A DNA stretch of 64,000 nt, taken from assembly GCF_029873635.1 (NCBI RefSeq), contig NC_080422.1, positions 12,183,764-12,247,763 on the forward strand, written 5' to 3'. The translations under genes and the position numbers were made by a program. Below are positions 1 to 11,700 of the stretch, in pieces; the first letter of the stretch is position 1; every line of letters starts with the position of its first letter. The notes beneath the pieces were generated by a model. That model did not search any database. It worked only from the letters and a program-made list of their open reading frames with translations, and was not told the origin of the DNA. The stretch comes from Malania oleifera. Taxonomy: Eukaryota; Streptophyta; Magnoliopsida; Santalales; Ximeniaceae.

Positions 1-156
1 ACTCATTTAAGCTTCATTTGATCCTTGTGAGCACTTTGACCTTACTTTCTCATATGTGAGCCCTAAAATAACATTACTCACACAAATATGTTAAATTCCA
101 CTTGTTTGTTAGCATCAAAATAAGATAACAAGATTTTAAGCCTTGTAAGACCAACA
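1..156 (+). repeat. 3' end of an LTR-like sequence, copy 1
   Basis: These bases match 19204-19355 closely by eye. Both copies run through the same phrases, including TGAGCACTTTGACCTTACTT and CCACTTGTTTGTTAGCAT, and both finish in a CA dinucleotide after a CTTGTAAG stretch. A shared end in CA suggests the 3' terminus of an LTR. The family is not identified; the TTGTTAGCATCAAAA phrase resembles the ends of some plant copia-type LTRs, which is inference. The copy starts outside the window. Confidence 0.5.
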
Positions 157-319
157 ATAATCTTCATTTTTTACCTATTTCTTAACATTTATGTACTTTA
201 GGTTTCTACTCAAAATACTGCTAATATATATATATATATATATATATTCTATTTTTGTAAACCTGTATAAACATAGTAATAACTGTAAACTTCCATATGG
301 ATAACTGTATGTCATGATT
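157..319. repeat. Unassigned AT-rich spacer with a TA microsatellite
   Basis: This short AT-rich stretch holds a run of TA dinucleotides at about 222-247. It lies between the LTR end at 156 and the recognisable part of the inverted LTR that follows. It may include badly decayed LTR sequence. No gene is seen. Confidence 0.4.
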
Positions 320-1280
320 TAACCCTCATGACAGGGTTGTGCGACTCGTAGGTGGGATTTACCCTGGCTAGCTAACCAGGAATAAATCACTATACTCCAT
401 AGTCTGATCAGCCCTCCTCAATCCATATCTGATGGGGAGCCTGTCCACTCGTGGGTTCTATGCGATCGACCTTTATACCAAGTATTATCTGAATAAGTAG
501 TTGCACTCTATATACTGTATGTAGTTACGGTATCATGCTCTGTAAACTGTATGGTCCAACAGGGTCTGATACTATATAATACATCTCTATATACAACTAT
601 CTGTTTTACCACGATTTTGTAATAATAGTATAAACCATGACGTTGTGGAAAACTATATCTATATCAACTATGTTTCTATAATTAACTGTAAATCTATATG
701 TCATGGTACTGTAAAACTGTATAATCATGGTATTTCTGTAATTGCTGTAAAATATATTCACTATCTGTATATTTTGTAAAACATAACACAGGAAAATACT
801 GTAAAATATATTTCTGTACTATATCTATATTCTCAAACCACACAGTAATTCTAAAACATATTAATCATACTTGATAAACTGTATAAATCTCTACTGTGAA
901 TAATACTCTGGTAGAACATTTATAATTTTATACTGAAATCATATTCAATTAACCTAGCATAGCATATTTCCCTTACCTGATTTCTGCTAAAACCCTCATA
1001 CTGTAACGGGTCCTACACTCGTAGTGTTCTCCACTCAACACCATGAAAACCATAAATCCTAGAACAAAACATTACTATTTCTACGTCTATTACATTTCTT
1101 ACAACTGCTAGAAACGAATAAAAGACCTTACCCTAGATTTGGGATGAATTCCGACTTCGTTCCAGCAACGATCCGCTCCGACAGACTTGAAGAGAACTTC
1201 GCCAGGTACATCGTGGTGGCTCAGATCATTAGTTCGGTGACTAACGGGGCCTAAATCAAAGAGAGAAGAGGGAGAGGCCA

Positions 1281-1335
<55 letters not shown>

Positions 1336-1676
1336 AGTGGTGCTGAAATTCTATGTAAAACTAAGTTTCAGTACTATTTATATTGCGAGATTCGTCGACG
1401 AGCCACGTCACCTCGTCGACGAGTCCTTCAATAATGTTGTAGAAGAATTTCCTCTCTCGTCAACGAATTTCAGTTTTTTCCAAAAACCTTTCTCGGTATC
1501 TTCTCGTCGATGAGGCGTAGCTTCGTCGACGAGGTCCCCTTATGCACTCGTCGACAAATTCCCTGTGTTCATCGATGAGGCCTTGTGGAAAATCTTTCGA
1601 GCTGCCTCCTTCTGTTACTGATTCCATTTCCCTCCCTCTTTATTATTTAAATACCATTATTACTCGGGTTGTTACA
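320..1676 (-). mobile_element. Truncated Ty3/gypsy LTR, minus orientation
   Basis: Read on the minus strand this begins TGTAACAACCCGAG at 1676. It then shows the CGTCGACGA palindromes (about 1390-1580), a GA/CT microsatellite (1284-1332) and downstream phrases such as AGGGTTGTGCGACTCGTAGG, whose counterparts occur in the LTRs at 14588-16882 and 19703-30685. Those LTRs run about 2.2-2.3 kb, so this copy has lost its 3' third. It points away from the pol fragment beginning at 1677, so it cannot be that fragment's ordinary 5' LTR. No target duplication was found. Confidence 0.7.
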
Positions 1677-3736
1677 ACACTATTCACGATCTAGAATTAG
1701 CTGTTGTTGTACATGCACTGAGGATCCTGAGACATTACTTATATGGTGAGAAATGTGAAATATTTTCGGATCACAAGAGCCTAAAGTACATCTTTACACA
1801 GAAAGAGTTGAATATGCGTTAGAGGAGATGGTTAGAGCTTATTAAGGATTACGACTGCACCATTAGTTACCACCCAAGTAAAGCAAATGTGGTGGCTGAT
1901 GTTTTGAGCTGTAAATCAGGAGACACAACACCGCTAGCAGTAGTAGTTCAGTGCCCAATTCAAATGGACTTGGAAAGGCTCAACGTGGAATTAGTAGCAG
2001 ATGATCCTCAGGCATTCATTGTTAGTCTAGTTGTACAACTCTTTATGAAAGGATTAAAGCCGCTCAGGGGAATGATCTAGAATTGACAGAAGTGATAGCC
2101 AGAATACAGGATGGTCAGGGAGAAGAATTCAGCATTTCTGACGATGGGGCTTTGACATTTCGCACCAGATTGTGTGTGCCTACAAATGACAACATCAGGA
2201 GGGTGATTTTGGAGGAGGCACACAGATCTCTATACACTATTCATCCTGGCAGTACGAAAATGTATAGGGATCTGCAGGAGTATTTCTGGTGGAGTGGCAT
2301 GAAGAGGGAGATAGCATAATTTTTGTAGCAGTGTTTGTGTGCCAACAGATTAAGGCTGAGCACTAGAAGTCGGCTGGTCAGTTGCAGCCACTTTTCATTC
2401 CTGAATGGAAGTGGGACCACGTGTCCATGGATTTTGTTACTAGGCTATCGCCAGCGCCACATGGTCAGAATGCTATTTGGGTAATTGTTGATAGGTTAAC
2501 GAAGATAGCACACTTTCTGCCCATTAAGGTTAACTACCCTATGAACAAGTTAGCAGAGATTTACATATAGGAGATTGTTCGACCCCATGGAGTTCCGGTA
2601 TCCATAGTCTCGGATCATGATCCACGTTTTAAATCGCGGTTCTAGAGGAGTTTACAAGAGGCACTGGGTGCTTAGTTAGCATTCAGTACCGCGTTCCATC
2701 CTCAGACAGATGGTCAGACAGAGAGAACTATTCAGGTACTTGAGGATATGTTACGCACGTGTGTATTGGACTTTGGGGGTAACTGGACTCAGTATATGCC
2801 ATTAGTAGAATTTACCTACAACAACAGCTATCAGGCTAGTATTGGCATGGCTCCTTATGAAGCACTTTATGGTAGGAAATGTCGTTCCCCTTTGTACTGG
2901 AGTGAGTTGGGTGAGAGGTGAGTTTTGGGGCCAGAGATAGTTCAGGAGGCGTACAATAAAGACTGACTCATTCGAGATCGTATCAATGCAGCATAGAGTC
3001 GGTAGAAAGGCTATGCAGATACTCGCCGCCAGGAACTGGAATTTGAAGTGGGTGATCATGTATTTCTGAAAATAGCACCATTGAAGGGAATCATGAGGTT
3101 TGGGAAGAAGGGTAAATTGAGCCCTAGGTTCATTGGCCCATTTGAGATACTTGAAAAGATTGGGTCAGTTGCCTATCGGCTGGCTTTACCACCATCTCTA
3201 TTTAGGATTCATGACGTGTTTCATATTTCTATGTTGAGGAAATACGTCCTAGATCCTTCCCATATCATCAACTATGTGGAATTGGAACTTAGTTGTGATT
3301 TGGCATACGAGGAAGTTCCAGTATAGATCTTAGATAGAATGGAACAGGAATTATGTAATAAGAAGATACCGCTGGTAAAAGTCCTGTGAAGGAATCACGC
3401 GATAGAAGAAACTTCGTGGGAGCTTGAAAGCGAGATTAGACAGAAATACCCCTACTTGTTTAGTGGGTAATGACAGTGATGTGTTATTTAAGTAGTGATA
3501 ATTTTGTTTTGTACAATGTAATTATAATGTAGAGTATAGGATAGGTAGTATTTTGGTTTTGGGAGAATTTTCTTTTATACTTATAATCTCCCAGAACTAC
3601 CCATGTAACCACGGTATTCCTCCGCCATAAGTGAGAGTAGGTAATAAAATAAGTAGACTGTTTTGTCTTTAAGGGATGATGAGTTATATGAATAGTAAAT
3701 TTCGTTTGAGGACGAAATTTTATAAGGAGGGGAGAA
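1677..3736 (+). pseudogene. Ty3/gypsy pol fragment (RNase H, integrase, C-terminal domain)
   Basis: The fragment starts inside RNase H ([20 protein letters not shown] at about 1683) and continues into the basic end of RNase H (about 1880). The integrase zinc-binding region (2200-2360), the integrase core (2400-2800, with DFVTRLSP and NAIWVIVDRLTKIAHF) and the C-terminal region (3048-3470) follow. Protease and reverse transcriptase are absent. In-frame TAG and TAA codons and frameshifts break it into pieces (the longest uninterrupted block is about 3048-3326), so it is not functional. A purine-rich tract at 3724-3736 is the polypurine tract next to the LTR stub. The layout and the VFHISMLRKYV phrase suit the Tekay/Del-like chromovirus group, which is inference. 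Confidence 0.85.
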
Positions 3737-3798
3737 TGTAATGACCCGAAGAACAATGATATTTAAATAATAAAGAGGGAGGAAAATGGAAACAGTAA
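3737..3798 (+). mobile_element. Stub of a 3' LTR (5' terminus only)
   Basis: TGTAATGACCCGAAGAACAA follows the polypurine tract directly. About 60 bases match the terminus of the inverted LTR at 1676 (TATTTAAATAATAAAGAGGG is identical in both), after which similarity stops abruptly. The rest of the LTR has been lost or replaced. Confidence 0.7.
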
Positions 3799-5093
3799 AC
3801 AATCAAACAAAAACTCAATCAAACAAAATATATTCAATCAATCAAGATGCAGCACTTTAATAGATTCAGTTTTGTTGTATGTGATTTCTATTCAAGCCCT
3901 GTAGTGAATGTGAATTTGAACCAAGCCCTGTGGTAATGAATTTGCTTTCTTAAAATAATTTTCAACAAAACATCCACACTCTTCCCAAATTTCAGAATTT
4001 AAATAAACTTTTAGTTAATTTATCTTTGGGATGTTAACTAATTAACATACTCTCTTATGGTTTCCGCAAAGTATGGTTTAACCAGCGTACTCCCTTTCGG
4101 TTTCCACAACCCAAATCAAAATTAGACTTTAAGTTTATTTAACTTCCAAATTAAGTAGTTTGTATAATTAATAAAATTAAATCATCCACGTTGTTTATAT
4201 GTGCTGAAAGTAAAGAGTAAGGGAAAAAGAGAGTGAGAACTTGACTTTTACTAGGTTCGGTTTATCCCAAGCCTTCGTCCTCACCTTTGGCAAACCACCA
4301 AAGCATTCACTAAAACCAGTTCCTTTGCTAGACGGAACAACACTGTTTACACACTCCTTTAGTAGGCTAGAGCCCGCCTCTCCAAGTGATATGCCCTCAC
4401 TCGGTTATTCTTTTAATAGGCTAGAGCTACACCTCTCTAAGTGATACCCCACGCTTAGCCAATGATCCAAACAATCCTTGAAGTCATCAATCTACAAGAA
4501 AAATCAAAAAAGAATTTCAATGTACAAGAAACACTCTCTAAAAAGAGCAAATAAGTACAAGTTCGGCACTATATACTTCAATGTAAAAATATCAATATGA
4601 AATAGAATGAAACTCAAGTGTAGAATTCACCAAATTCTTTCTTAGATGAAGATTGGTAGTAGAAACTTAGAGTAGAAAGGATCGACACTTCAGAATATCT
4701 TAGCAAAAAAGTTTTGCAATGAGTGAGCAAGAGAACCTTGTAAGAACAAGAGTGCTTTCAGCTTATCAATCAGAATTTTCAATTCTTGGTGTGTTTTGAT
4801 TTGCAAAACCATGTATTTATAGGCTTTCAAAAATGCTCTCGTGTTTCCCAAGATTACTTGGAGTATCTTCCAAGTTTTTAGAAAATTTGGGGCACAAGCA
4901 ACCTTTATTTCGAATTTAAAATATTTAAAAAATTTGCCCGTTTACACTATTTAGATGACTAAAGTCTCGAGTTTAGTTTTTTGAAGTTCCTTAAAGTTTT
5001 TAAAATTTTGAATTGGACACAGGGTCAGACGTCTGAAGTTAGGGTTCAAACTTCCAAAGTCCTGGGTTCAAACAACTTAAGTTAGGGTTCATT
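3799..5093. repeat. Host LTR-like sequence, left part
   Basis: This noncoding region has a CTAGGTTCGGTTTATCCCAA block and CCACCAAAGC-type phrases (about 4250-4440) like those in long plant retrotransposon LTRs. It also has repeated CTTCTGAAGT-like words (about 5020-5090) that resume at 16883 on the far side of the element at 5094. It therefore looks like the sequence into which that element jumped. No credible gene is present; the 67-codon frame at 4241 shows no family features. Confidence 0.45.
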
Positions 5094-5317
5094 TGTCATA
5101 ACTCGAAGAATTTTTCAGCATCTCGTTGATGAACATAGGGGATTTGTCAAAGAGGATATAAGAGGAGTTCGTCGACGAGGACAAGTTTTGTCAACGAGAA
5201 GATACCGAGAAAGGGTTTAAAACATATTGAAACTCATCGACGAAGGTATAGGTTCGTCAACGAAATTTCTACAAGACTCGTTGAAGAGGTGACGTGTCTC
5301 GTCGACGAATTTAGCCC

Positions 5318-5325
5318 TATAAATA
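5318..5325 (+). promoter_or_regulatory. TATA box of the 5' LTR
   Basis: TATAAATA sits about 45 bases before a CT dinucleotide tract (about 5370-5393). The same pair occurs in the 3' LTR (14792-14799) and in the solo LTR at 17485-17492. The conserved placement about 225 bases into the LTR suggests the RNA polymerase II promoter at the U3/R boundary, with a pyrimidine-rich start region. Confidence 0.6.
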
Positions 5326-5889
5326 GCTGAAACTCATATTTTTTATCAAATTTTTAGCGCAAAACCCTTCTCTCTCTCTCTCTCTCTCTCTCCTACGACC
5401 CCCTCCCTTTCTCTCTTCGATTCAGGCCCCATTTCTCACCGGATTGAAGATCTGAGGCTGCCGCGACGCTCCTGGTGAAGTTCTCTGCAAGTCTGTCGTA
5501 GCAGATCGTGGGGAAAGTTGATTTGAAATTCATCACAAATCTAGGGTAAGGTATTTTATTCAAGTTATGCCTTCCTTGTAGTTATAAGAAATATTGTAGA
5601 TAAGAAAATATTGATGTTTTGTTCTGGGGGATATTATTTTCTAAATGTTGAGTTAGGAACCCTGCGGGTATAAGGCCAGAATTTGGTAGGGGTTTTTCAG
5701 AGTTAAGGTAAGGGAAATATGCTATGCTAGCAATTTTAATATATATACAAAATATTATGAATGAGTGTTTACAAGCATGTATATCAGATTGTTTTCCAGA
5801 GAATTATGAATATTATTTTTATAGCAGAATTACAGAAATTGAGCATGAGACTATGTTTACTCAAATGTGTGGCATGAGTTTATTACAGT

Positions 5890-6048
5890 TGTAGACACCC
5901 TATTTTTGCTTAGGGCCCAATATTTTATTTTTATTATTTATTATTATTGTTATCATTATTACTATTACTATCATATATATTATTAGTGTTAATACTTTAT
6001 TATTATTATCGTTATTATGATTTTTATTGTCATTATTATTATTTTCAC

Positions 6049-6094
<46 letters not shown>

Positions 6095-8161
6095 TTCCTA
6101 TATTATTATTAGTACTTTATTATTATTACTATTTCATTATTATTATTATTATTATTACTACTACTACTACTACTATATTATTATTATTGATATCATTATT
6201 ATTGTTATTAGTATTTATTATTACTATCATTATTATTATTGTCTTACCATTATAATTATTATTACAATTATTATTATTATCATTATAAAAGAAAAAAAAA
6301 CCAAAAAGGAAAGAATTTTTATGATTTTGGGAGTTTTAATTATAAAAGTAGGCGCAGCAAAGCCCACCGCCGAAAGGGGGGGGGGGGGTGGGGCGGGCAC
6401 AGCTAGAGGGGGCAGGGACAAAACAAAAAAGAAAACCATACATTATTCTCCCAACCGAGCCCCTGCAGCGCACCCAGCCTCCCAGCCACATCTTCTTCTT
6501 CCTCCACTCACCATCCAACACAGCCACAGTATTGCTGCTGCTCCGGCCACCTTTCAGAACCCACGCAGCCGAGACCAGCTACTCCAGTTCCTGCTGCAAG
6601 CCGAACCACCAACATGTAACGACCCTATTACAACCGCCACACCTGAAGATCCTCTGCAAATCCATCGCCGCCTGCAACTACGACTGCTATCACAACAACA
6701 CCATCCTTCACCAGCGCTGTCAGCGCCAAGCACCCATAACAGCAGCGGCCTCATACACGATCTCTCCCCCCTCTCCATCACACTCCTCATATCTCCATTC
6801 TCTAACTCTTTCCTTTGTACGCAGGGAAGCAACAGAAAACGCACACACGGCCTGGCCCATCTCCGGCCATCATCTCACCATTCTTCTTCCCAAACCCCAA
6901 CCGTGAGCCACCAACTTCACGGCCACGCAACAAAAAAAAACTGCGGCTCTTCTGCTTGAGTCCCTGAATTTCCAACTCCGACAGTGCGTCCTTCGTTCGC
7001 CGTCGTCGTGCCTAGCTCTGGTCGTCTTCTCCCGCTGACAGCCACCAGCAGCGGCCACTCCCTCGGTAAGCCTCCCTGCACACGCACACACACTCACATA
7101 CACAGAACACACACAACACTGCCCAAAGGTGAGATTGTGTTTTGGTATTTATTTTTTGTTTATATTTTATTAATATGGTTATATTTGTGTCTGTTTTGTT
7201 ATTATGTATATATATTTATGTTTATCATAGTTTATTGTTTTATATGGTTACTGCATATACATGTATATTTGTTATGGTTTATTATATATGTAATATGGTG
7301 ATTTATCATTGTTTATTGCTATCATATGTTATTGTATATTATTTGTTACTATAATATCATTGTTTATTATTTATAAAAAGTGTTGATCTTATAATCATGA
7401 GATGTTCATATTTGTCAAGTGTCTAGAGGATTTCATGCTAATCTTAATTAGGCAATTTCCTAATTTTAGGATGTTGATTACTTTAGGTTTAAGATCGTTT
7501 AGGGTCTTAATTATTTTTACATTTTTTAAATTTGTTGATTTATTTTGCATTTAGAGTTTTTGTCATAATTAATGTTCATATATGGGGTCATTTTTAGTTT
7601 TTATTTTATATGTAGCATATTAATTTTTAGGCTTGTATGTCAATTTTTGATTCAATTTATTTCCATAATTTCCTATTTAGTGGTCATATTAAATATTTAT
7701 GTATTAGTATTAGTTTTAAATTGTTTCCATAATTTCCTATTTAGTGGTCATATTGAATATTTACGTATTAGTATTAGTTTCAAATTGTTTCCATAATTTC
7801 TCTGTTTGCTTACCCTTATATAATCACCCGCTAAATTTAGAGTTAATTGGTTTCCATGTTTTGATCGTAACTTTGAATTGTTTCCTTAATCTTTGTCATC
7901 CCTTCCATATGTGTATTGTGTGTTAATATTAAGGTAGTTATTATGTTATGCATCATATCCTTATTATCATTATCATTATTAGAAGTAAATTATTATTAAC
8001 ATTATTGTACATACTTATGTATATTGTTATATTGTTATTTGATGTATATGAGTATACTGCTATATTGAGTATGTTGTTATATTTAGTATTCTTAGATTAT
8101 ACGTTTATATTAAGAATATTGGTATATTTCAGTATTATGTTATTTTTAGTATTTTATTCTA

Positions 8162-8216
<55 letters not shown>

Positions 8217-8908
8217 TCTAGTATTCTAATATATGGTATTATTTGCTTTAGTATTTTTAGTATCTTAATATGTATAGCATATGGTATTTTATTGCTTATT
8301 ATATGTTAGCTTAATATCTTAATTTATTACCCTATTATCATGTATTGAAACCTCCCAAAGATTTTCGGAAACATTTTAAATTATTTATGAAAATTCTCTA
8401 AATTTTAAAAATAAATCTGGGAGTTATTTTTGTAAAGTATTTTCTTGATTTTCATCCCTATGATTTTAATGCTAGGGTATGAGCTTTTGAGTTTTACATA
8501 CCTTTAGTTCTGAGGGAATATATATAGTACATATATTTTTGTATGATTCACTTATTTATTTATTATTTTATTTATTTATTTATATTGCATGTATATTTGT
8601 AAATCTACTAATAGAGGAGTAATGCGAAAGACTTTTTAAACTAACTTAGGGATAATTTCAAATTAGTTAGGTACCATTCGTAAGAACGGGCGCGTAGGGG
8701 GTGCTCGTACCTTCCTCTCACGTAACCGAACACTTGACCCTAATTCTGGTAATGTAAACCTACTCTACCTTTAACGGGGTAGTAATCATGTGTTCTAAAT
8801 ATACTAAAAGGTTAGTGGCGACTCCGAAAATTCCTTGTTTTTCTTGAAAATTTAAAATCATTTTTATTTCACCACCTCGGGGCACACGCGCTCCAGAACG
8901 TCGCGACA
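5890..8908 (+). mobile_element. Solo LTR nested in the 5' LTR, Tat/Ogre-like
   Basis: The insert begins TGTAGACACCC and ends CGTCGCGACA. It is flanked by identical ACAGT on both sides (5885-5889 and 8909-8913). The uninterrupted 3' LTR of the host element reads straight through this point (around 15418), which confirms an insertion. At 3019 bp, with the TAGTGGCGACTCC phrase near its 3' end (about 8814) and a GGGGCACACGCGC terminus, it resembles LTRs of the Tat/Ogre side of Ty3/gypsy; that assignment is from memory of the family. It holds long TTA/TAT runs (5930-6290, 8160-8215) and a GC-rich block (6360-7110). Open frames through it are low-complexity and not genes. Confidence 0.88.
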
Positions 8909-9076
8909 ACAGTACAATATGAATAAATTTTAAAGTATTACAGATATACAGATATTCAGAATATTAAAAATGAATGAGACTTATAGTATTTTTCAGAAAA
9001 CATGATTTCTAAATCATAACACTCAAATAGTTTATTCAGACAGATTATACAGTGATAGCATCAAGATGCTACAACA

Positions 9077-9215
9077 GATATATAGAGTATACAAATATTA
9101 TATATAGAGCATACAAATATTATATACAGAGCACACAGATATTATATACAGAGCATATAGATATTATATACAGAGCATACATATATTATATATAGAGTAT
9201 ACAAATATAATATAA
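9077..9215 (+). repeat. Tandem array of about 22-bp units in the 5' LTR
   Basis: Units of the form AGAGCATACAAATATTATAT repeat about six times with drift. A counterpart array lies in the 3' LTR at 15603-15725 and differs in copy sequence. The array belongs to the downstream half of the LTR. Confidence 0.7.
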
Positions 9216-10346
9216 AAATATTTTATATAGATTTACAAATAGTACATACAGATAATATATATATATATATATATATTTCAGTCAGATATCTCAGTGAATA
9301 CAGCTTAGAATTACAGTGTTATGGTTGTTTTTGAAATCATGTTAAAAGCAGCAAGATGAGTATATATTTATATATGTATACAATGTTACACGATATCAGA
9401 TCCCTGTGGAAATTTCAGACAGATATAATTACAGTAGAGCACGGTACCGTTGCTAGTTTCAGACACGTGCAACCACATGACTCAGATAACATGTGGATTC
9501 CGTCTAACCATGCTAGGAGAGATTTGTAATCTCCCCAAAATGCTGGGTTGAGGTAGCTGGTTAGACGATGACAGAGGTTTGAGATAGCCCGAAGTGATTG
9601 CAGTGGGCAAGGATCTTCATAAATCATTATAGATTGGCGAATCATAGAGATTGACTTACCTGAAGGGCTGACCAGAGTAAGTCCAGCCTACAGGCCACAC
9701 AACCCTATCATGAGGGGATATATCATGATATAGGTATAGTAAAAGTTCCTATGTACAAATATATCACACAGTAGCAATTTATATTATTATATTAGCACTA
9801 CTTCAGATAGGAAACTCAGATACACAGTCATATTTTAAAGATTACATGATAGATAGATATATTTTATATAGTTTATCAGTTTTCTCAGGTTACAGTATTA
9901 TTTCAGTATCTTAAATATTTAACTCAGCCACCACACACTAGTAATGGCATATTTTCACTTACTAAGCGTTGTCTCATCCTAGTGACTTATCATTTTTCAG
10001 GAGATCCAGTTAGGCGAGTAGATCAGGCTCATGGGTAGAGGTTGATTTGTGCTGCCCTTACAGAAAAGGGTAGGTATTTGAGATACTAGAGTTTTGGGGT
10101 AGTTTTTAGATTATAGAAACGTCACTGGGTATTTTTCTTTGTAAATATATTTTAGAGTACTATAGTTTTCTGGTGTTGTATTATATATAGCAGTTTTTAG
10201 TTTTGTTTACCGTTGCCTAGTGTCTATGATGTACAGAGTATTCTTGAGTGCTCCTTTGGGCCTGGGATGTTACCAGTAGTATTTCAAACAGATGATATTA
10301 TGTTTTACGAAAAAAAAATTGAATAAATAGCAGGTCATTACAGTTT

Positions 10347-10359
10347 TGGTATCAGAGCC
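10347..10359 (+). other. Primer-binding site, tRNA-iMet type
   Basis: TGGTATCAGAGCC lies four bases after the 5' LTR end. It is the standard complement to the 3' end of the plant initiator methionine tRNA, used to prime minus-strand synthesis in many plant LTR retrotransposons. The full match supports the LTR boundary. Confidence 0.85.
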
Positions 10360-10662
10360 TAGGTTATTAGGTTCTGTAGACTCTAGAATGCAGCGGATAC
10401 AATACCAGAATATATGAAAAGAATTTGAGGTTGTGTTATGTGGTCTGAATACAGGATTTTCGTGATGGGTTCTATGTTTTTCTTGGGGTGACGATTTCAG
10501 GAAAAGCATAGTAAACTATTGACGAGTCATGCGTTTGGGTCGCAGGATTGGATTTTGGGGTAGGAACAAAGGAAATAGTTGACAGTGAATTTGCGGTTTC
10601 AGTTGGATGAAGTAAAGTAGATCTGTATAGGATTTTAAAATAGTGTTTTGTGTATTTTTAGG

Positions 10663-11700
10663 ATGGATCTAGGTAGTAATGGTACAGATGCTGAAGGTGA
10701 CAAACCAGGACCCTTCAGTATAGGAGTTGGAGATATAGATGCCGTATTGCGCAGCGTCACTCAGCAGGTGATGACTGAGATGGCTAGGAGTGGAGGAGAG
10801 TGTAGATGCATGATCGAGCAGTTTACGCAGATGAGGCCTCGTTCTTTTGTTGGAGGACCTGACCCGATTATGGCTGAGAATTGGGTTCAGGATGTTGAGG
10901 AGATTTTAGTAGTTTTGGCATGTACAAATGAGTAGAAAGTGGCATTGGTGAAATTTAAACTAACAGGAGAGGCAAAATGCTAGTGGAGGTTAGCTCGATT
11001 GATTGAGAGGCAGAGGCCAGATCCAGTGCTAGTATCTTGGAGTTGGTTCAACGAGTTATTCTTCGAGTGATATTTCCCTGCAATCATTCGGAGCGCAAAG
11101 TCAGCAAAGTTCCTGCATTTGTCTCAGGGGTTGATGATGGTGACACAGTATGCTACATGATTTCTTGAATTATATCCTTTCGCCCCACATTTAGCACCAA
11201 ACGAAGAGAAAAATGCCAAGAAGTTTGAAGAAGGTTTGAAGCAGATTTTATTTGAGCAAGTTATTGGATTTTGAGCTCAGAAGTTTGCAGAGGTGGTCGA
11301 TAGAGTTGCTGTTATTGAGAGTGGCATGCAGAGGAGCGCTGCAGCTCAGGGTCAGAGGAAGAGGTCTGTGCGTTAGGATTTATAGGCTAGCTCTAGCCGA
11401 GGACCATAGAGAGGAGATCGCTATGGTGGTGGTCAGGGACGTATGACGGGCTGTGGTGGTTTTCAAGGAGGACGGGCTTCTCCTACCTACCTAGATGTGG
11501 CTGCAAACATCCAGGTGAATGCAGGATGGGCGAGGAAGTCTGCTACTATTGTGGGAGACCCAGGCACAAATCTTGGTCATGTTAGGGATTGATAGGTTAG
11601 GCACCAGCTCCCAAACCATACTGGGGTGGTTATCAGGTGCCTCGTGGAGGACAGTAGAGGAACACGGCACCGACGAGAGTGTACGCGTTGATGCCGGGTG
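10663..11700 (+). pseudogene. Gypsy gag, disrupted
   Basis: The likely start is the ATG at 10663; an ATG at 10648 in the same frame is less likely. The region encodes a gag-like domain with FVGGPDPIMAENWVQDVEEI (about 10849-10908) and the EEGLKQILFEQV region (about 11228). The CCHC zinc knuckle is at 11541-11582, with the spacing C-x2-C-x4-H-x4-C. At least six in-frame TAG, TAA or TGA codons interrupt it, several at positions where tryptophan would be expected, which fits TGG-to-TAG decay by cytosine deamination. The gene cannot make a full protein. Confidence 0.82.

Larger units (their letters stand above)
5094..10342 (+). repeat. 5' LTR of the 5094-16882 element, interrupted
   Basis: This LTR aligns with the 3' LTR at 14588-16882 on both sides of an inserted segment (5890-8908). 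Without the insertion and its 5-bp duplication it is about 2.2 kb. It begins TGTCATAACTC and ends CAGGTCATTACA just before the primer site. Palindromic CGTCGACGA words occupy 5120-5312, followed by a TATAAATA box and a CT tract. Confidence 0.88.

Noticed and set aside
5947-6959. Long open frames (102 and 310 codons) rich in tyrosine, leucine and isoleucine
   Set aside because: They arise from TTA/TAT microsatellites and a GC-rich block inside a solo LTR bounded by a target duplication. No domain is visible.
7142-8229. Series of hydrophobic frames that could look like membrane proteins
   Set aside because: The sequence is T-rich LTR DNA, and T-rich codons give hydrophobic residues by chance.
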